A stretch of 64,000 nucleotides of DNA from Nemophila menziesii. Taxonomy: Eukaryota; Streptophyta; Magnoliopsida; Boraginales; Hydrophyllaceae. Below the pieces are notes generated by a model. It was given only the letters and a program-made list of their open reading frames with translations. It made no database searches and had not been told where the DNA came from. Both the position numbers and the translations under genes were made by a program. Of the stretch, positions 42,536 through 53,849 are shown one piece after another. How positions within the stretch are numbered: position 1 is the first letter of the stretch; every line of letters starts with the position of its first letter. Location: positions 6,324,001-6,388,000 of the forward strand of contig JARWIR010000027.1 of NCBI GenBank assembly GCA_029959085.1. Direction: 5' to 3'.

Positions 42536-43574
42536 CTCTTTTCACCCAGAACTCAAAAATTCAAATAGAGAAAAAGCTAGAGAAAAGCTTTGAAATTTGA
42601 TGTTTTGAGGTTTAAAACTTGAAGAATTAGGTGGAATATGAGATGGGTTAAGGTTATTTGAGAGGAATTGTGAAAGAATTGGGTTTAATTTCAAGGTTGG
42701 GAAGAGGGAATGTAGGAAGAAAAGATGAATTTTGGTGATGTTTTGGAGAAGCTATGAGTTGATTTTATGTTTTTGTGTTGAAAGAAGGCTTGATTTGATG
42801 ATTTTATAGTTGTTTGTTGATGATTTTCGGAGTGGGTGGAGGCAAGGAATCGTAATAGAAGGTTGGCTTGGAAAAGGAGGCAAAAAACTAGGTTTAAGGA
42901 GCTCAAAACCGCCTCTCGCAACAGGTCACCGGCTAGCCGGCGGATTCGCCGGCATGCCGGTCGCGAGGGCGGCGAAAAAAATTACTAAATTCGAGATTTT
43001 TTTTACCTCAAAACGCAAGCACATTGCGTCGTTGCTGACGCAGTGATCAGAGACTTCACTTTCTTTCACCGGCTAGCCGGTCATTTGACCGGCATGCCGG
43101 TGGCGTGTCGATGGCGCAAATCATGATGCAGCATCCTTGCGTCGTTGCTGACGCAAGGACCAGAACCTTCAACTCCTTTGGCCGGCTAGCCGGTCAGTTG
43201 ACCGGCATGCCAGTGGATTTCTCGCTGGCGCAAATGGTGACGCAGCAACGCTGCGTCATTGTTGAGGCAGTGGTCAGAGAGTTGGGGTTCTTCAGCTCGT
43301 TTGGCCGGTATGCCGGCCACCTCGCCGGCTAGCCGGTCAGATCTGCTGTGGACTCCAATTTTTTTCGTTTTCTCATCGTTTTGACCCCAAACTCATGACC
43401 ATTATACCCCTAAAATCATCAAAAACAAACACCCTTCCTCATTTCTTAAAAATAAACACTAAATTCAACGAAAACTTAACTAATTTACACTACGGAAATT
43501 GAAATACTTAAACTAATATACAAGAAATTGGCTTTTGTTTAACGTCGTTAAGCTCAACGGGTTACCTCGTGCTT
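42536..43574 (-). other. Spacer between pol and ORF3 of G
   Basis: No gene. Holds the palindrome array at 42910-43350, an A/G-rich stretch on the minus-strand upstream side of ORF3, and the conserved AACGACGTTAAGCTC word downstream of pol (43540). Confidence 0.7.
42910..43350. repeat. CCGGCTAGCCGG / CCGGCATGCCGG palindrome array in G
   Basis: About three and a half units of 113-114 bp. The words TTGCGTCGTTGCTGACGCA start at 43024 and 43137, with a variant from 43251. Between them lie CCGGCTAGCCGG (near 43069, 43183, 43325) and CCGGCATGCC (near 43090, 43202). The same scaffold with the same cores occurs in E at 24980-25280. Confidence 0.85.
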
Positions 43575-46500
43575 CTAAGGAGCTTCGAGGAGGTACATGA
43601 CCTCTCCGGGATGTGGGTCTTTTGCACGATCAGTATCTTCACCTCCATGATATATCTTTAATCGATGACCGTTCACCATGAATGTACGGTTTTCAAGTGG
43701 ATGCTCTATCTCTATAGCTCCATGAGGTGTAACCTTGGTCACGATGTAAGGTCCTGACCACTTCGATCTTAATTTCCCCGGATAATTACTGAATTTTGAA
43801 TTATATTTCAACACTCTTTGTCCCACTACAAAGTTCTTCTCTCGAATCCGATTATCATGCCATCTCTTGGTATTTTCTTTGTAAAGTTTAGCATTTTCAT
43901 AAGCATGTAATCGAAATTCATCAAGCTCATTAAGTTTCATTATTCGATTCTGACCAGCTAGAGTAGGATCTAAGTTTAACTTTGCAATAGCCCAATATGC
44001 ACCCATTTCAAGCTCAAGAGGTAAGTGACAAGCCTTACCATATACCATTCGATACGGAGAAGCACCTACTGGAGTTTTGAAAGCAGTACGATAGGCCCAT
44101 AGTGCATCATCTAATTTCATAGACCAATCTTCTCTAGTAGGACCAACGGTTTTCTCTAAGATGGATTTTACCTCACGATTTGAGACTTCAGCTTGACCAT
44201 TGGCTTGTAGGTGATAAGCAGTAGATACACGATGTCTCACTCCATATTTCTCTAGAACAGTTTTCAAATACTTATTAACGAAATGAGTACCTCCATCGCT
44301 AATAATTACCCTTGGAGTGCCATGCCTAGTGAAAATATGTAATTTCAAGAACTTAATCACCACTCGTGAATCATTTGTTGGTAAAGCCACAGCTTCTACC
44401 CACTTAGACACGTAATCAACATCTAATAAGATGTAGAGATTACCATTTGAAGGAACGAAAGGACCCATGAAGTCTATACCCCAAACATCGAATATTTCAA
44501 TATCTAACACATTATTACGTGGCATCTCATCCCTCTTGGATATGTTTCCAGTAAATTGACATCTTTCACATCTTTTCGTATATTTATGACAATCTTTTAT
44601 AATAGAAGGCCAATAAAAACCAGATTGTAATACCTTAGCAGCAGTTCGATCTCCTTTGAAATGGCCACCATAAGGCGAATCGTGACACCCAGCTATAATC
44701 GCCTCAATTTCTTCCTTGGCTACACATCTTCTTACCATTTGATCAGCACACACTTTGTAGAGGAAAGGATCCTCCCAAAAGAATTGTCTTTCACGGTGAG
44801 CTAATCTTTTTCTTTCTTGATAAGTTGAACCTTCAGGAAAGGAACCACGTACCACTAAGTTTGCAATATCCGCATACCAAGGGGCTTCATAATCACGAAC
44901 AACGAATAAACTCTCATCAGTAAATTCTTCTCTAACTGCTTCAGTACCACTATTCAACTCTGAAACTTCTAACCTCAATAGATGATCTGCAACCTGATTC
45001 TCACACCCTTTTCTATCCTTGATCTCTAAATCGAACTCTTGAAGCAATAAAACCCATCTGATTAACCTCGGTTTAGCATCCTTCTTCTCCATAAGATATC
45101 AAATCGCTGAATGATCTGTATAAACAATAACTTTCGCTCCAAGAAGATAAGAGCGAAATTTATCGAATGAATACACAACCGCTAGCAACTCCTTTTCTGT
45201 AACTGTATAATTTACTTGAGCACCATTAAACGTTTTACTAGCATAATAAATCGAATGAAAAACTTTCTCTTTTCTTTGTCCTAATACAGCTCCCATACAC
45301 AAATCACTAGCATCACACATAACCTCAAACGGTAAATTCCAATCTGGAGGTAATACTATAGGAGCTGAAATAAGCTTTTCTTTGATTGCTTTGAAGGCCG
45401 CTAAACAAGCTTCATCAAAAAGGAATTTGGAATCCTTTTCGAGTAAGTTGCATTACGGTTTAGCAATCTTAGAAAAATCTTTGATAAATCGCCTATAAAA
45501 GCCAGCATGGCCAAGAAAACTTCTTACCCCTTTAACAGAAACAGGAGGGGGAAGAGTTTTAATTACCTCTATCTTCGCTCTATCGACCTCTAATCCAGCA
45601 CTCGAAACCTTGTGACCCAGAACAATACCTTCTCGAACCATGAAATGACACTTCTCCCAGTTTAAAACCAAATATGTTTCTTTGCATCTGATTAACACTT
45701 TCTCCATATTATCTAAGCATTTGTCAAAATCATCACCAAATACAGAGAAATCATCCATAAACACTTCAAGAAAGTTATCGATCATATCCCAGAAGATAGC
45801 CATCATACATCTTTGAAAGGTAGCAGGTGCATTACACAACCCAAATGGCATTCTGCGATATGCAAACGTACCAAAGGGGCATGTAAATGTTGCTTTATGT
45901 TGATCTTCCGGAGCCATGTAAATCTGATTATACCCAGAATAACCATCCAAGAAGCAATAGTACTCTCTTCTGGCTAATTTGTCTAACATTTGATCAATGA
46001 AGGGCAAAGGAAAATGATCTTTTATGGTGGCCTTTTTCAGCTTTCTGTAATCCATGCAAACTCTCCATCCAACTACCGTTCTTGAAGGAACCGCTTCATT
46101 TTTATCGTTAAGAACTGTTGTCATTCCTCCTTTCTTCGGTACACACTGAACCGGACTCACCCATTCACTACTCGAGATGGGATAAATAATCCCCGCGTCT
46201 AAAAGCTTGATCACCTCTTTCTTCACTACATCCTTCATAACGGGCATTAATCTTCTTTGACCTTCAACTGAGCGTGCGTTATCATCTTCAAGTATAATTT
46301 TGTGTTGACAATAGGATGGACTAATGCCTTTGATGTCAGCAATTGTCCAACCTATCGCCTCTTTGTTGGCTCTCAACACACGCAGCAGTTTATCTTCTTG
46401 AGGACCTGTTAAATTAGCTGAAACAATAACAGGTAGAGTTTCATTAGTACCTAAATACGCATACCTCAAGTGTGCTGGTAACGGGTTTTCTTCCAATTCC

Positions 46501-47519
46501 GGAGGAGATTCAATTGACGGCTTCTTTTTAGAAATAATCTCCCCCGGTTCTCTCACAGGTTCATAGGCGAGACGCCTATACTTCGGATTTTCAGAATTGA
46601 GAGCTGCCACTGTTTCGGCAAGCTCTTCCATCATCTCAGGTGAATTTAATGTCAAAGCGGCCTGCAAGATATCATCAAAATTTAAGCAATTAAATACCTC
46701 TTGCGATGCTTGCTCAACTACATCCATTCTGAAGCAATCTTCCTGCGAATCTGGAAATTTCATAGCTCGAAATACGTTGAATTTGACTTCCTCGTCTTGT
46801 ATCCTCATCGTTAATTCGCCGTTCTATACATCGATTAATGTACGCCCTGTGGCTAGAAATGGTCTACCCAAAATAATGGGGACATTTCTATCTGCATCGT
46901 ACTCAAGTATTACGAAATCAACGGGAAATATAAGAGTACCTGCCTTAACGAGGACATCTTCAATTCGGCCTTCAGGATGTGCAAGAGACCTGTCCGCCAT
47001 TTGCAAGACCATAGAAGTAGGTCTTGCTTCTCCAATTTTGAACTTATCAAAGATTGACTTGGGCATCAAATTGATGCTCGCACCCAAATCGCATAGTGCT
47101 TTTCCTTTCCATTCTTCTCCAATCGATATCGGAATCGTGAAACTCCCAGGATCAACTAACTTTGGAGGTAATTTACTTCGACAAATCGCACTACACTCTT
47201 CAGGAAGACCAATCATCTCATTATCACAATATGGCCTTTTGTTAGTGAGGGCCCTCTTCAAAAACTTCGTATACTTAGGAATATCTCGAATAGCCTCTAG
47301 TAACGGAATATTAATACTTAAACCCTTCACTCTATTAAAGAATTTCTAAAAGTCAGCCAAGTCACCCTTTTTCTGAACTCGCGATGGAAACGGTGGTGGA
47401 GGGCGATTACTAACAATGTCATCTTTCTTCTTTGGAATCTCACTTGGCCTCACTATTTCTTCGACCTCACTATCTTTTTCTTTCTCTTTCTCACCCACTT
47501 CCTTTTCTTTTCTTGGAAC
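43575..47519 (-). pseudogene. pol: pol of element G: protease, RT, RNase H, integrase (stops only)
   Basis: A single frame throughout, with stops at 47520 (boundary with gag), 47346, 46824, 45453 and 45099 and no frameshift. Protease: CDLGASINLMP, IILGRPFLATGR. RT: GWRVCMDYRKLKKAT, RMPFGLCNAPATFQRCMM, FMDDFSVFGDD (about 45725-45760). RNase H: VMCDASDLCMGAVLGQRK. Integrase 43575-45092: [11 protein letters not shown]2C2 zinc region, [53 protein letters not shown]. No chromodomain. Four of the five stops replace glutamine, glutamate, arginine or lysine codons as read in relatives. Confidence 0.93.
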
Positions 47520-49214
47520 TTATTTCTCTTTCATAACGGGAAAAGGAGGTGGAGGAAGGTTCTTACCACTTCTTAGTGTAACAGCTTTACAATCTTCATG
47601 TTGTCTCGGATTTTCTGTGTCACTGGGGAGTTGCCCTTGTGGACGCTGATTAAGCTGTTTTGCAAATTGCTCCATTTGATTCTGTATTAATTTCATATTT
47701 GCTTCAGACGCTTGTTGACGTTCCATAGCTTGTGTTTGAAGAGCAATTAAACTTTCAACGGTTTTCTGAAGTGTAACCACTCCTTCTTGTGGATGGGCAG
47801 GTAAGGCTTTTTGGTTCAATGTTTCATCGTAAGTATTCTGAGGAGCTTGTCTTTGTACATAATTACCCTGATTCTATCCTCCTTGATAATTGTTGTGTGG
47901 TCTTGGATTGTAATTGTTTCCTTGGGGACGCGGCTGATACGCATATGTAGGATTGGCTGCCCCATTCGGATTTGAGTATTGAAACCCAGGATGGTTTCTG
48001 TTAGGCTGATATCCATTACTACTTGAATTAAAGTTACCTCTATTGGACACAAACATCACAGGTTCTTGATTATTCAGACAACTCTCCTCATCATGATCAT
48101 CTACCCTACAAATCGAACACATATAAACCTCTTGTGCAGCTTGCACAGCTACCTTCTTACCCGAAAATCCTTCTTTTATAGCTAAAGTAAGCTGTTTCAA
48201 CTGTTGCTCTATAGTATTTTGAATCTTATTCTCAAGCGTAGCAAATTTTTTTCTTCGATATTAACATTATTCACTCCTTTAACCGGTGTTCTTACTGAAG
48301 TCCACCCAACTTAATTCTTGACTGTTCTTTCCAAAATGACTTTAGCATGAACGGGTTGAACTTGAAGAAAACCTGCACCACATAACAAATCCAACTTCTC
48401 TCTCGAAGTTCCATCAAGGCCTTTGTAAAGTATTTTCATTTGTTGTTGTTCTATAAAGCCATGATCGGGAACCCTTCGTAAACACATCTGAAATCTTGTC
48501 CAACTCTTATCCAAAGTTTCATCATACTCTTGTCGGAAATGTGTTAACTCAAGTTGATCATCTAACCTCATGTTACTTGGGTAAAACCTGTCAAAGAAAG
48601 CAGTTTCTAATTGGTCCCAGCGGCGCCAAAAACTTGGTGGTCCTTTGTGTATCGTGCCATTCACTTGCTCTATCAATGACAAAGAATTGAAACGCATCGA
48701 AATACAGTTGTTCTCTTGAAACCCCTTGTGTGATGTAAGAATCACATATCTGCTTAAATTTCTGAACGGCTCGGATAGGATCTTCTTCTGGTCTACCACG
48801 AAAATTTCCAAAATTTTGGAATTGAGCTAACATACCCGGATCTGGACGAAATCTAGGAACATTGATATCTGGAGCACCCACTCCTAGAGCAGGAGCACGA
48901 AATGGAGCTTCTGGTGGACCATTAACAAACCATGGATCTTGGTTCATCACTATCTGAACTTGAGGATTAGGATTGAGTGGTTGAACTTGAGGAATAATGC
49001 CTGGAGGCGCTAAAGGTTGGCCATTTGCGTCTAGCTGACCTTGTCCATTATTTTGTTGATTTTGAAGATTGATATCCTCCATTCTGTTAATTAATTCTTC
49101 TACCTCTAAGGCTTCTTGTTCTCTCCTTCTCTTGTTAGCAAGTCTGATCAACGATTCTGGATTACTAAGGATCGGAGGTGTTGGCTCTAGATCCTTGAAT
49201 AGCCTTCTTCGCAT
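47520..49214 (-). pseudogene. gag: gag of element G (broken by a filler insertion)
   Basis: ATG at 49212-49214 (MRRRLFKDLEP). Core domain PIRAVQKFKQICDSYITQG. At 48618-48650 a 25-base PBS/LTR fragment replaces about 21 native bases and shifts the frame. The rest resumes as WDQLETAFFDRFYPSNMRL, RRVPDHGF and LYKGLDGTSREKL, with a stop at 48311 and a shift in a T run near 48250. CCHC knuckle CSICRVDDHDEESC (near 48080-48122). A stop at 47874 replaces glutamine in the N/Q/P-rich part. Confidence 0.9.
48618..48650 (-). other. PBS/LTR-junction filler inside gag of G
   Basis: The plus strand reads CAGCGGCGCCAAAAACTTGG and on through TGGTCCTTTGTGT, identical to the PBS-LTR boundary of G itself at 49332-49364. 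The native gag of E has TTTGTTATATTCGTAGGATC here. Short matches (CAG on one side, TTGTGT on the other) flank the exchange. Confidence 0.85.
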
Positions 49215-49323
49215 ACACCAAACCTAAGAACCTGAAAAGAAATGAACAAAAAAAAGCGTAAAACTGATAAAATAAAATAAATGGAACTATCACTAAAGGT
49301 AAACACCGTGGTCACACGCTACC

Positions 49324-49342
49324 ATCCCCGGCAGCGGCGCCA
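49324..49342 (-). promoter_or_regulatory. Primer-binding site of G
   Basis: Complement of the tRNA-Asp-type site (CCCCGGCAGCGGCGCCA on the plus strand), with a change at the outermost base, six bases from the LTR. Confidence 0.87.
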
Positions 49343-49348
49343 AAAACT

Positions 49349-50914
49349 TGGTGGTCCTTTGTGTGTTCTAAAATTAATGTAATAAATAATCGAACCACAA
49401 CCGCAAGTGTACGGTTGTCCCAAGTAATATAGTTGATAAAACATATTCGTTCCAAGGACGGGATGGTTGACTACAATGCTTATATACTAATGAATGATTG
49501 CACTTATGAAAGCAAATAAAGATAATATGTTTGTTTGGTTTTTGTATTAATGCTAAGTAATAAAAGACTAAATGGAAATTGCAAGTAAAAGCTAAGAGGC
49601 AAGTAAAATGATGTAAAACGCAAATATGAGAAGATAGCACTTGAGAACGCAAGGGGTCATCCTAATCCTATTTCATAACCTATGCTGTTTAAGGGTTAAA
49701 TTGGTCAATTACGATGGTCGGGATTCTAAATTTCTTATACCCCCGTCAGGGTGGACTATAAGGCGATCCTAGAGTGTCACTAGTCCCGTCAGGGTAAATA
49801 TGATCCACTTTCGGATGTTTAAGTTTTATTACGTCATTGGCCCTATAATTAGCTAAGTTTGTCAGAATTAATAGCTTCTATCCTAGATTGAATAAATGGT
49901 TCTGTATCTAAACCCTCCGTCAGGATGATCCAATTGCCACTAATTGGAATAGCCTAGATACTAACACCTGTTCCTAGTTCATGACGCTAAAAAAGTAAAT
50001 ATTCTCAATTTATCGAAAAGGGTAAAAGACACAATCTAGTTTAATTTAACAGAAACCCAAATTCAACATATGAAATTCAATAAGATTTAGGAATTACCCA
50101 TATAGCATTCTCAAGCGCTAAAATGTGTTTAGCTCATATTAATTGAAAACAAAACTAAATTAGATAAAAGGGAATTCATATTGTTTTACAAAATTAAAGA
50201 TAAAAGAACCTAATTTCCGGAATATGAATGACTACGAACGGAGATATAGACCCTCTCCAGCTCTTGTAGCTTCTTCTTTCTTCCTTCTGTTGCTTCTCTC
50301 TGGTGTTTGATCTTGTAGAATGTGAATTGTTGTGAAAATAGAAGTCAAAGGCTCCTTTTATAAGTGTAAAAACGGATTAGGGCTTGGACCTAATAATAAA
50401 ACACTAATTAAATGTCCAAGCCCAAATTCTAAGCCCAAAATCCCGTAACTGCTGATACACCTTCACTAAAACGGCGTTTCCCGCTTCGTTATAACTCCGA
50501 TTGACCTCATTCCAGTTGCTAAAGTTACTTAACTCGATAAGGAATGTTTTCTCTTCAAAGGTCAGCGGCTAAATCATCTCTTAAGAACCTCGAAATCAGC
50601 AATCTATGGCCTGGAAAACAGATTTTCAGCTCTAAAAATAATATCTTCGGGATTTATCTTCAAGTCTTGACTCCATATCATGATCTTTGACTTTCTCCTC
50701 ATATTCCTCTTCTAGCTAACATCTAAAACCTGTAAACTTTACACTACAAATACCAATATTACGCGCAAAAGCTTAATAAATTAAAAATGCTAGAAATAAA
50801 AGAGGAAAATCATATTATTGCATATTTAGTCCAAAAGTCTATCAAATTGATTAAATAAACACCAAAAATGATGTCTCCTAAGGGTCGAAAATAAGAACAA
50901 TTAAGGAGACATCA
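49349..50914 (-). repeat. 5' LTR of element G (1566 bp)
   Basis: Same features as the 3' LTR: terminal hairpin, TATAAAA on the minus strand at 50356-50362, CCTGACGGG motifs. It retains AAATTCTAAGCCC near 50424, absent from the 3' LTR. Confidence 0.93.
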
Positions 50915-52065
50915 CTTGTGCTTAAGGATAATGGGTGGCTTGTATAACGTGAGATCTAAATGAGTAGAGAACTCACTTAGGTATGAACTAGAGGCAAGTT
51001 GTGTAGATAGGAAAATGATAGAGGCGGTTCTTTGTTTGCCCTTTGAATCCTTTTTGGCCTTCCATCCCTGAATTAATTATGTCCTTCGTAGCCAAATTTT
51101 TAGCCTTTAAGCCTTTCTTTTGTCGCCACATTATAAGCCAATATCCCTTTAGATTGTTAGGCATGACCATATGATCCGCACTTGAATCACGATCCTGAGA
51201 CTTCTTGTCTTGAGCTTGGGTTTGGGGTGGTGGGTCCACTATATGGGAATTTACATTGGGTTGGGGTTTTTGAGCTTATCAATTGTGCTTTGTGCTTTAT
51301 ATTGATGATGATTCACAGGTTTATTATATTGTAACCCTTTGTCGGGGTAATAATGAATGGTAAAGAAGCCACGAGCTAAAGTTATGAATAGGCATAACTA
51401 TGAAAAAATAGCATGATATCTCAACATTAAAAAGAGAGTCATAGCTATGCAAAAGAAAAGAAAAAAATGAATGATTTGAAAAGAAAATATATTCTGACCG
51501 GCAAAGTGGAATTTTTTTTGTGAATCATCCTTAGTGCTTATTGGGTTAATTTGGGAGACGCTAATTAAGCACGTCAAATGGGTTGAGTGAGAACGTTATT
51601 CGAGTGTAAACTCAAGCTCTTGGACAGTTTGTTGATGGTAAGTGAGGAGAGAGCCAAAAGCTCACTTCAAATTTTCCAGATATACATACCATACCGTCCT
51701 TCAGCCTACGCTAAAACCGTAAAGACCTCGTGATTCCTAGATACGCAGTGATTTAATAGGGAGTATGCTAAGTGGAGTGTTCAAAGCAAGTAAAGATCAA
51801 GGAACACCCTATAGCCACCATCTTGAGATAAGTAATAAGCGTAACCTTCTAGCATTGTGAATTTAATTTTGGATTGATATTATTTTGTGTTTTGATTTTG
51901 CATGATAAGTGTAGGTGTATATTAATTCATAGATTAGACTATATGAGATTTGTTTTAAGTTGTTCGTGGGGAATAATTACTAGATTCTACCTTCTGCGTT
52001 CACCTAAAAGATCCTTTGTTTTTTATTTTACTTTGTCAGGACGACAAAAGTTTGAGTTTGGGGTC
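50915..52065 (+). other. 3' UTR of F, right part, with hairpin and polypurine tract
   Basis: Continues F after G. The minus strand at 50988-51239 carries an open 83-codon copy of the possible antisense ORF (DPPPQTQAQDKKSQ to YHFPIYTTCL). The hairpin CTTTGTC/GACAAAG is at 52031-52048 and the tract GAGTTTGGGGTC at 52054-52065. Confidence 0.8.
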
Positions 52066-52844
52066 TAGATGTCTCCCTATTTGTTCTAATTATTAGCCCC
52101 TTTGAGACATCCTTTTAGGTGAATAAATGACTTATTTGATAGACTTTTAGGCTTAATTGATCATATTGCACTTCCTCCCCTAGGAAATTAACTATTTGCA
52201 GATTCTGAGCTTTTGTGCGTAAATTTGACTATTTTTAATGCAAAGTTATTAGGTTCTTGAATTTCATGAAGGACCAATCCAAAGAGGAGAAGTGATAATT
52301 AATGTCTTAGTGTATTTTAGTGTGTTAGGAAATGTTTTGACTCGAGTTTCTATTTTTAGAGTGCACTTTCCTATTTTCTATTTCTTGAATTATTGATTTA
52401 TTCTTTTTAAGCATATGCAGTTTAATTATTTATTTAACGTGAAGCTTTAAAAGATAAATGGTAATTACTTAGAGACCAAGTCAAGATAAAGAAGTAAAGG
52501 AAAGAGATTTACATGGAAATAAGAAGATTTAGGAAGGATATATGCAAAGAAGGAAAAGATAAAGCTGTCTTATAAATCTGAAATTCCAGCCACGTTTCAA
52601 AGACGAGTCCACAAGTAAAGATTGGCTAGGAATCTGGACGAGTGGTCTGCACCAATAGAACGCTCTTTCCGAGACAAGCAGTTTCATATATTGGAACTCC
52701 TCAAATGGATAAGTATTAAATGATATATAACCAAATCAAATCAGCAGCAGAATCTTACCTTTCCTAGAATTTAGGGCTACGAATTTGAGAGTTCTTAACT
52801 TGTCTTCCACTCCAAGTAAATTCGCCCTAGGGTTCCCTAACACC

Positions 52845-52852
52845 TATAAATA
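52845..52852 (+). promoter_or_regulatory. TATA box of F 3' LTR
   Basis: TATAAATA in the same context as at 31966. Confidence 0.65.
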
Positions 52853-53279
52853 CACCCCTTAGCCTCCTCTTTTCACACACTTCAGAGAAGTATACAAGAG
52901 GCTTAAGGTTTTCAAGTCAGAGCAAGAAGGCAGGGAGAAGCTAGTGCTGGAGGAGTCCCGTTCTTCCATCATTAGTCATCTTACCCTTTAGGTTATTTAT
53001 TTTCTTTCTGTAATTCGAAACTATGAATTCCTTTATTTTAATTTTAGTTTTCCATTCCATTATGAACTAATTTCTTTAGTACTTGAGATTCGCTATATGG
53101 GTTGAACTTAATTCTGTTTAATTTATGTTTTCTGAATTTGGAATTTAATGGTTTAAATTAGACTAGGTGTTTTGTGTTGATTATTATATTGTTTTAATTA
53201 CTAATTTTGAAGTCATGAATCAAACTTAGCTCATAGTAATTAGGCTATTCCGTATAGTGGCGTATGGATCACCTTGACC

Positions 53280-53294
53280 GGGGGGGGGGGGGGG
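53280..53294. repeat. Poly-G run in F 3' LTR
   Basis: About 15 consecutive G where the 5' LTR has six (32400-32405). Probably replication slippage or a sequencing length error. Confidence 0.8.
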
Positions 53295-53849
53295 TGGTTT
53301 AATTACAGACTTAGATAATAGACGCATAGTATCCGTTATTGACCCTGACAAGCTTAACTAACCATGCAGCCAATGAGGTAAATTAGTATTCATCTAAAAG
53401 TAGCTTATATTCACCCTGACGGGGTTTGTAATACCGTAGGATAGCTCTTAGGTCCACCCTGACGGGGGCTAGGAGATATTAGAGTCCTGACTAGTACAAT
53501 AATACCAGTTTAGCCCTTAACCAGAAGCATGAATTAGATATGATAGGTGAAACCTTTGCGTGGATCAAGTACTCTCTCTCTTCTGAAGTTAAAGTCTCTT
53601 TTATCTGCTTTCTTTTATTTCCGTAATTTAGTTTCTTGCATTTTAAATTTATAAAAACAAAACAAAAATCTTTACTTTATTTTTCTGTCAAGCAATTATT
53701 CTTACTTTGCGATTAATACCTAAGTTGTGCCTAATCCGTCCCTGCGAACGAACTCGATTTATCGAATATTACTTGGACAACCGTACACTTGCGGTAATTG
53801 TGGTTCCTTAACTTTTGCACTTAATTTAATAACACACCAGGACCCACCA

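Larger units (their letters stand above)
38267..50914 (-). mobile_element. Element G: full-length Athila-type retrotransposon, TSD cttgt
   Basis: 12,648 bp with both LTRs, PBS, gag, pol, spacer, intact ORF3, 3' UTR and polypurine tract, flanked by cttgt at 38262-38266 and 50915-50919. The host UTR reads across the empty site (AAACTTGT then GCTTAAGG), matching AAGCTTGTACTTAAGG of A. The LTRs differ at scattered bases and by a 13-bp indel. Gag has a frameshift and pol five in-frame stops, so it is not autonomous. Confidence 0.95.
31189..53849 (+). mobile_element. Element F: Athila-type retrotransposon, TSD gcgtg, split by G
   Basis: LTRs at 31189-32967 and 52066-53849, flanked by gcgtg at 31184-31188 and 53850-53854. 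Own sequence: 31189-38266 and 50915-53849. Different LTR subfamily from A, B, C and G (1.78 kb, TATAAATA promoter). An internal deletion removes the end of integrase, the spacer and all of ORF3: the join is at about 38083. G is inserted in its 3' UTR. Confidence 0.93.
52066..53849 (+). repeat. 3' LTR of element F (1784 bp)
   Basis: Starts TAGATGTCTCCC, one base longer than the 5' LTR start, and ends CCCACCA before gcgtg. TATAAATA at 52845. The first motif of the CCC-N4-GGG series is expanded into a run of about 15 G (53280-53294); the third and fourth are at about 53412 and 53458. Confidence 0.92.

Noticed and set aside
46597..47349. 250-codon plus-strand frame opposite the protease of G; similar frames at 10552-10956, 25821-26087, 34875-35339 and 54355-54759
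   Set aside because: It is the exact antisense of the conserved protease frame and recurs with it in every copy; codon bias of the sense strand explains the openness.
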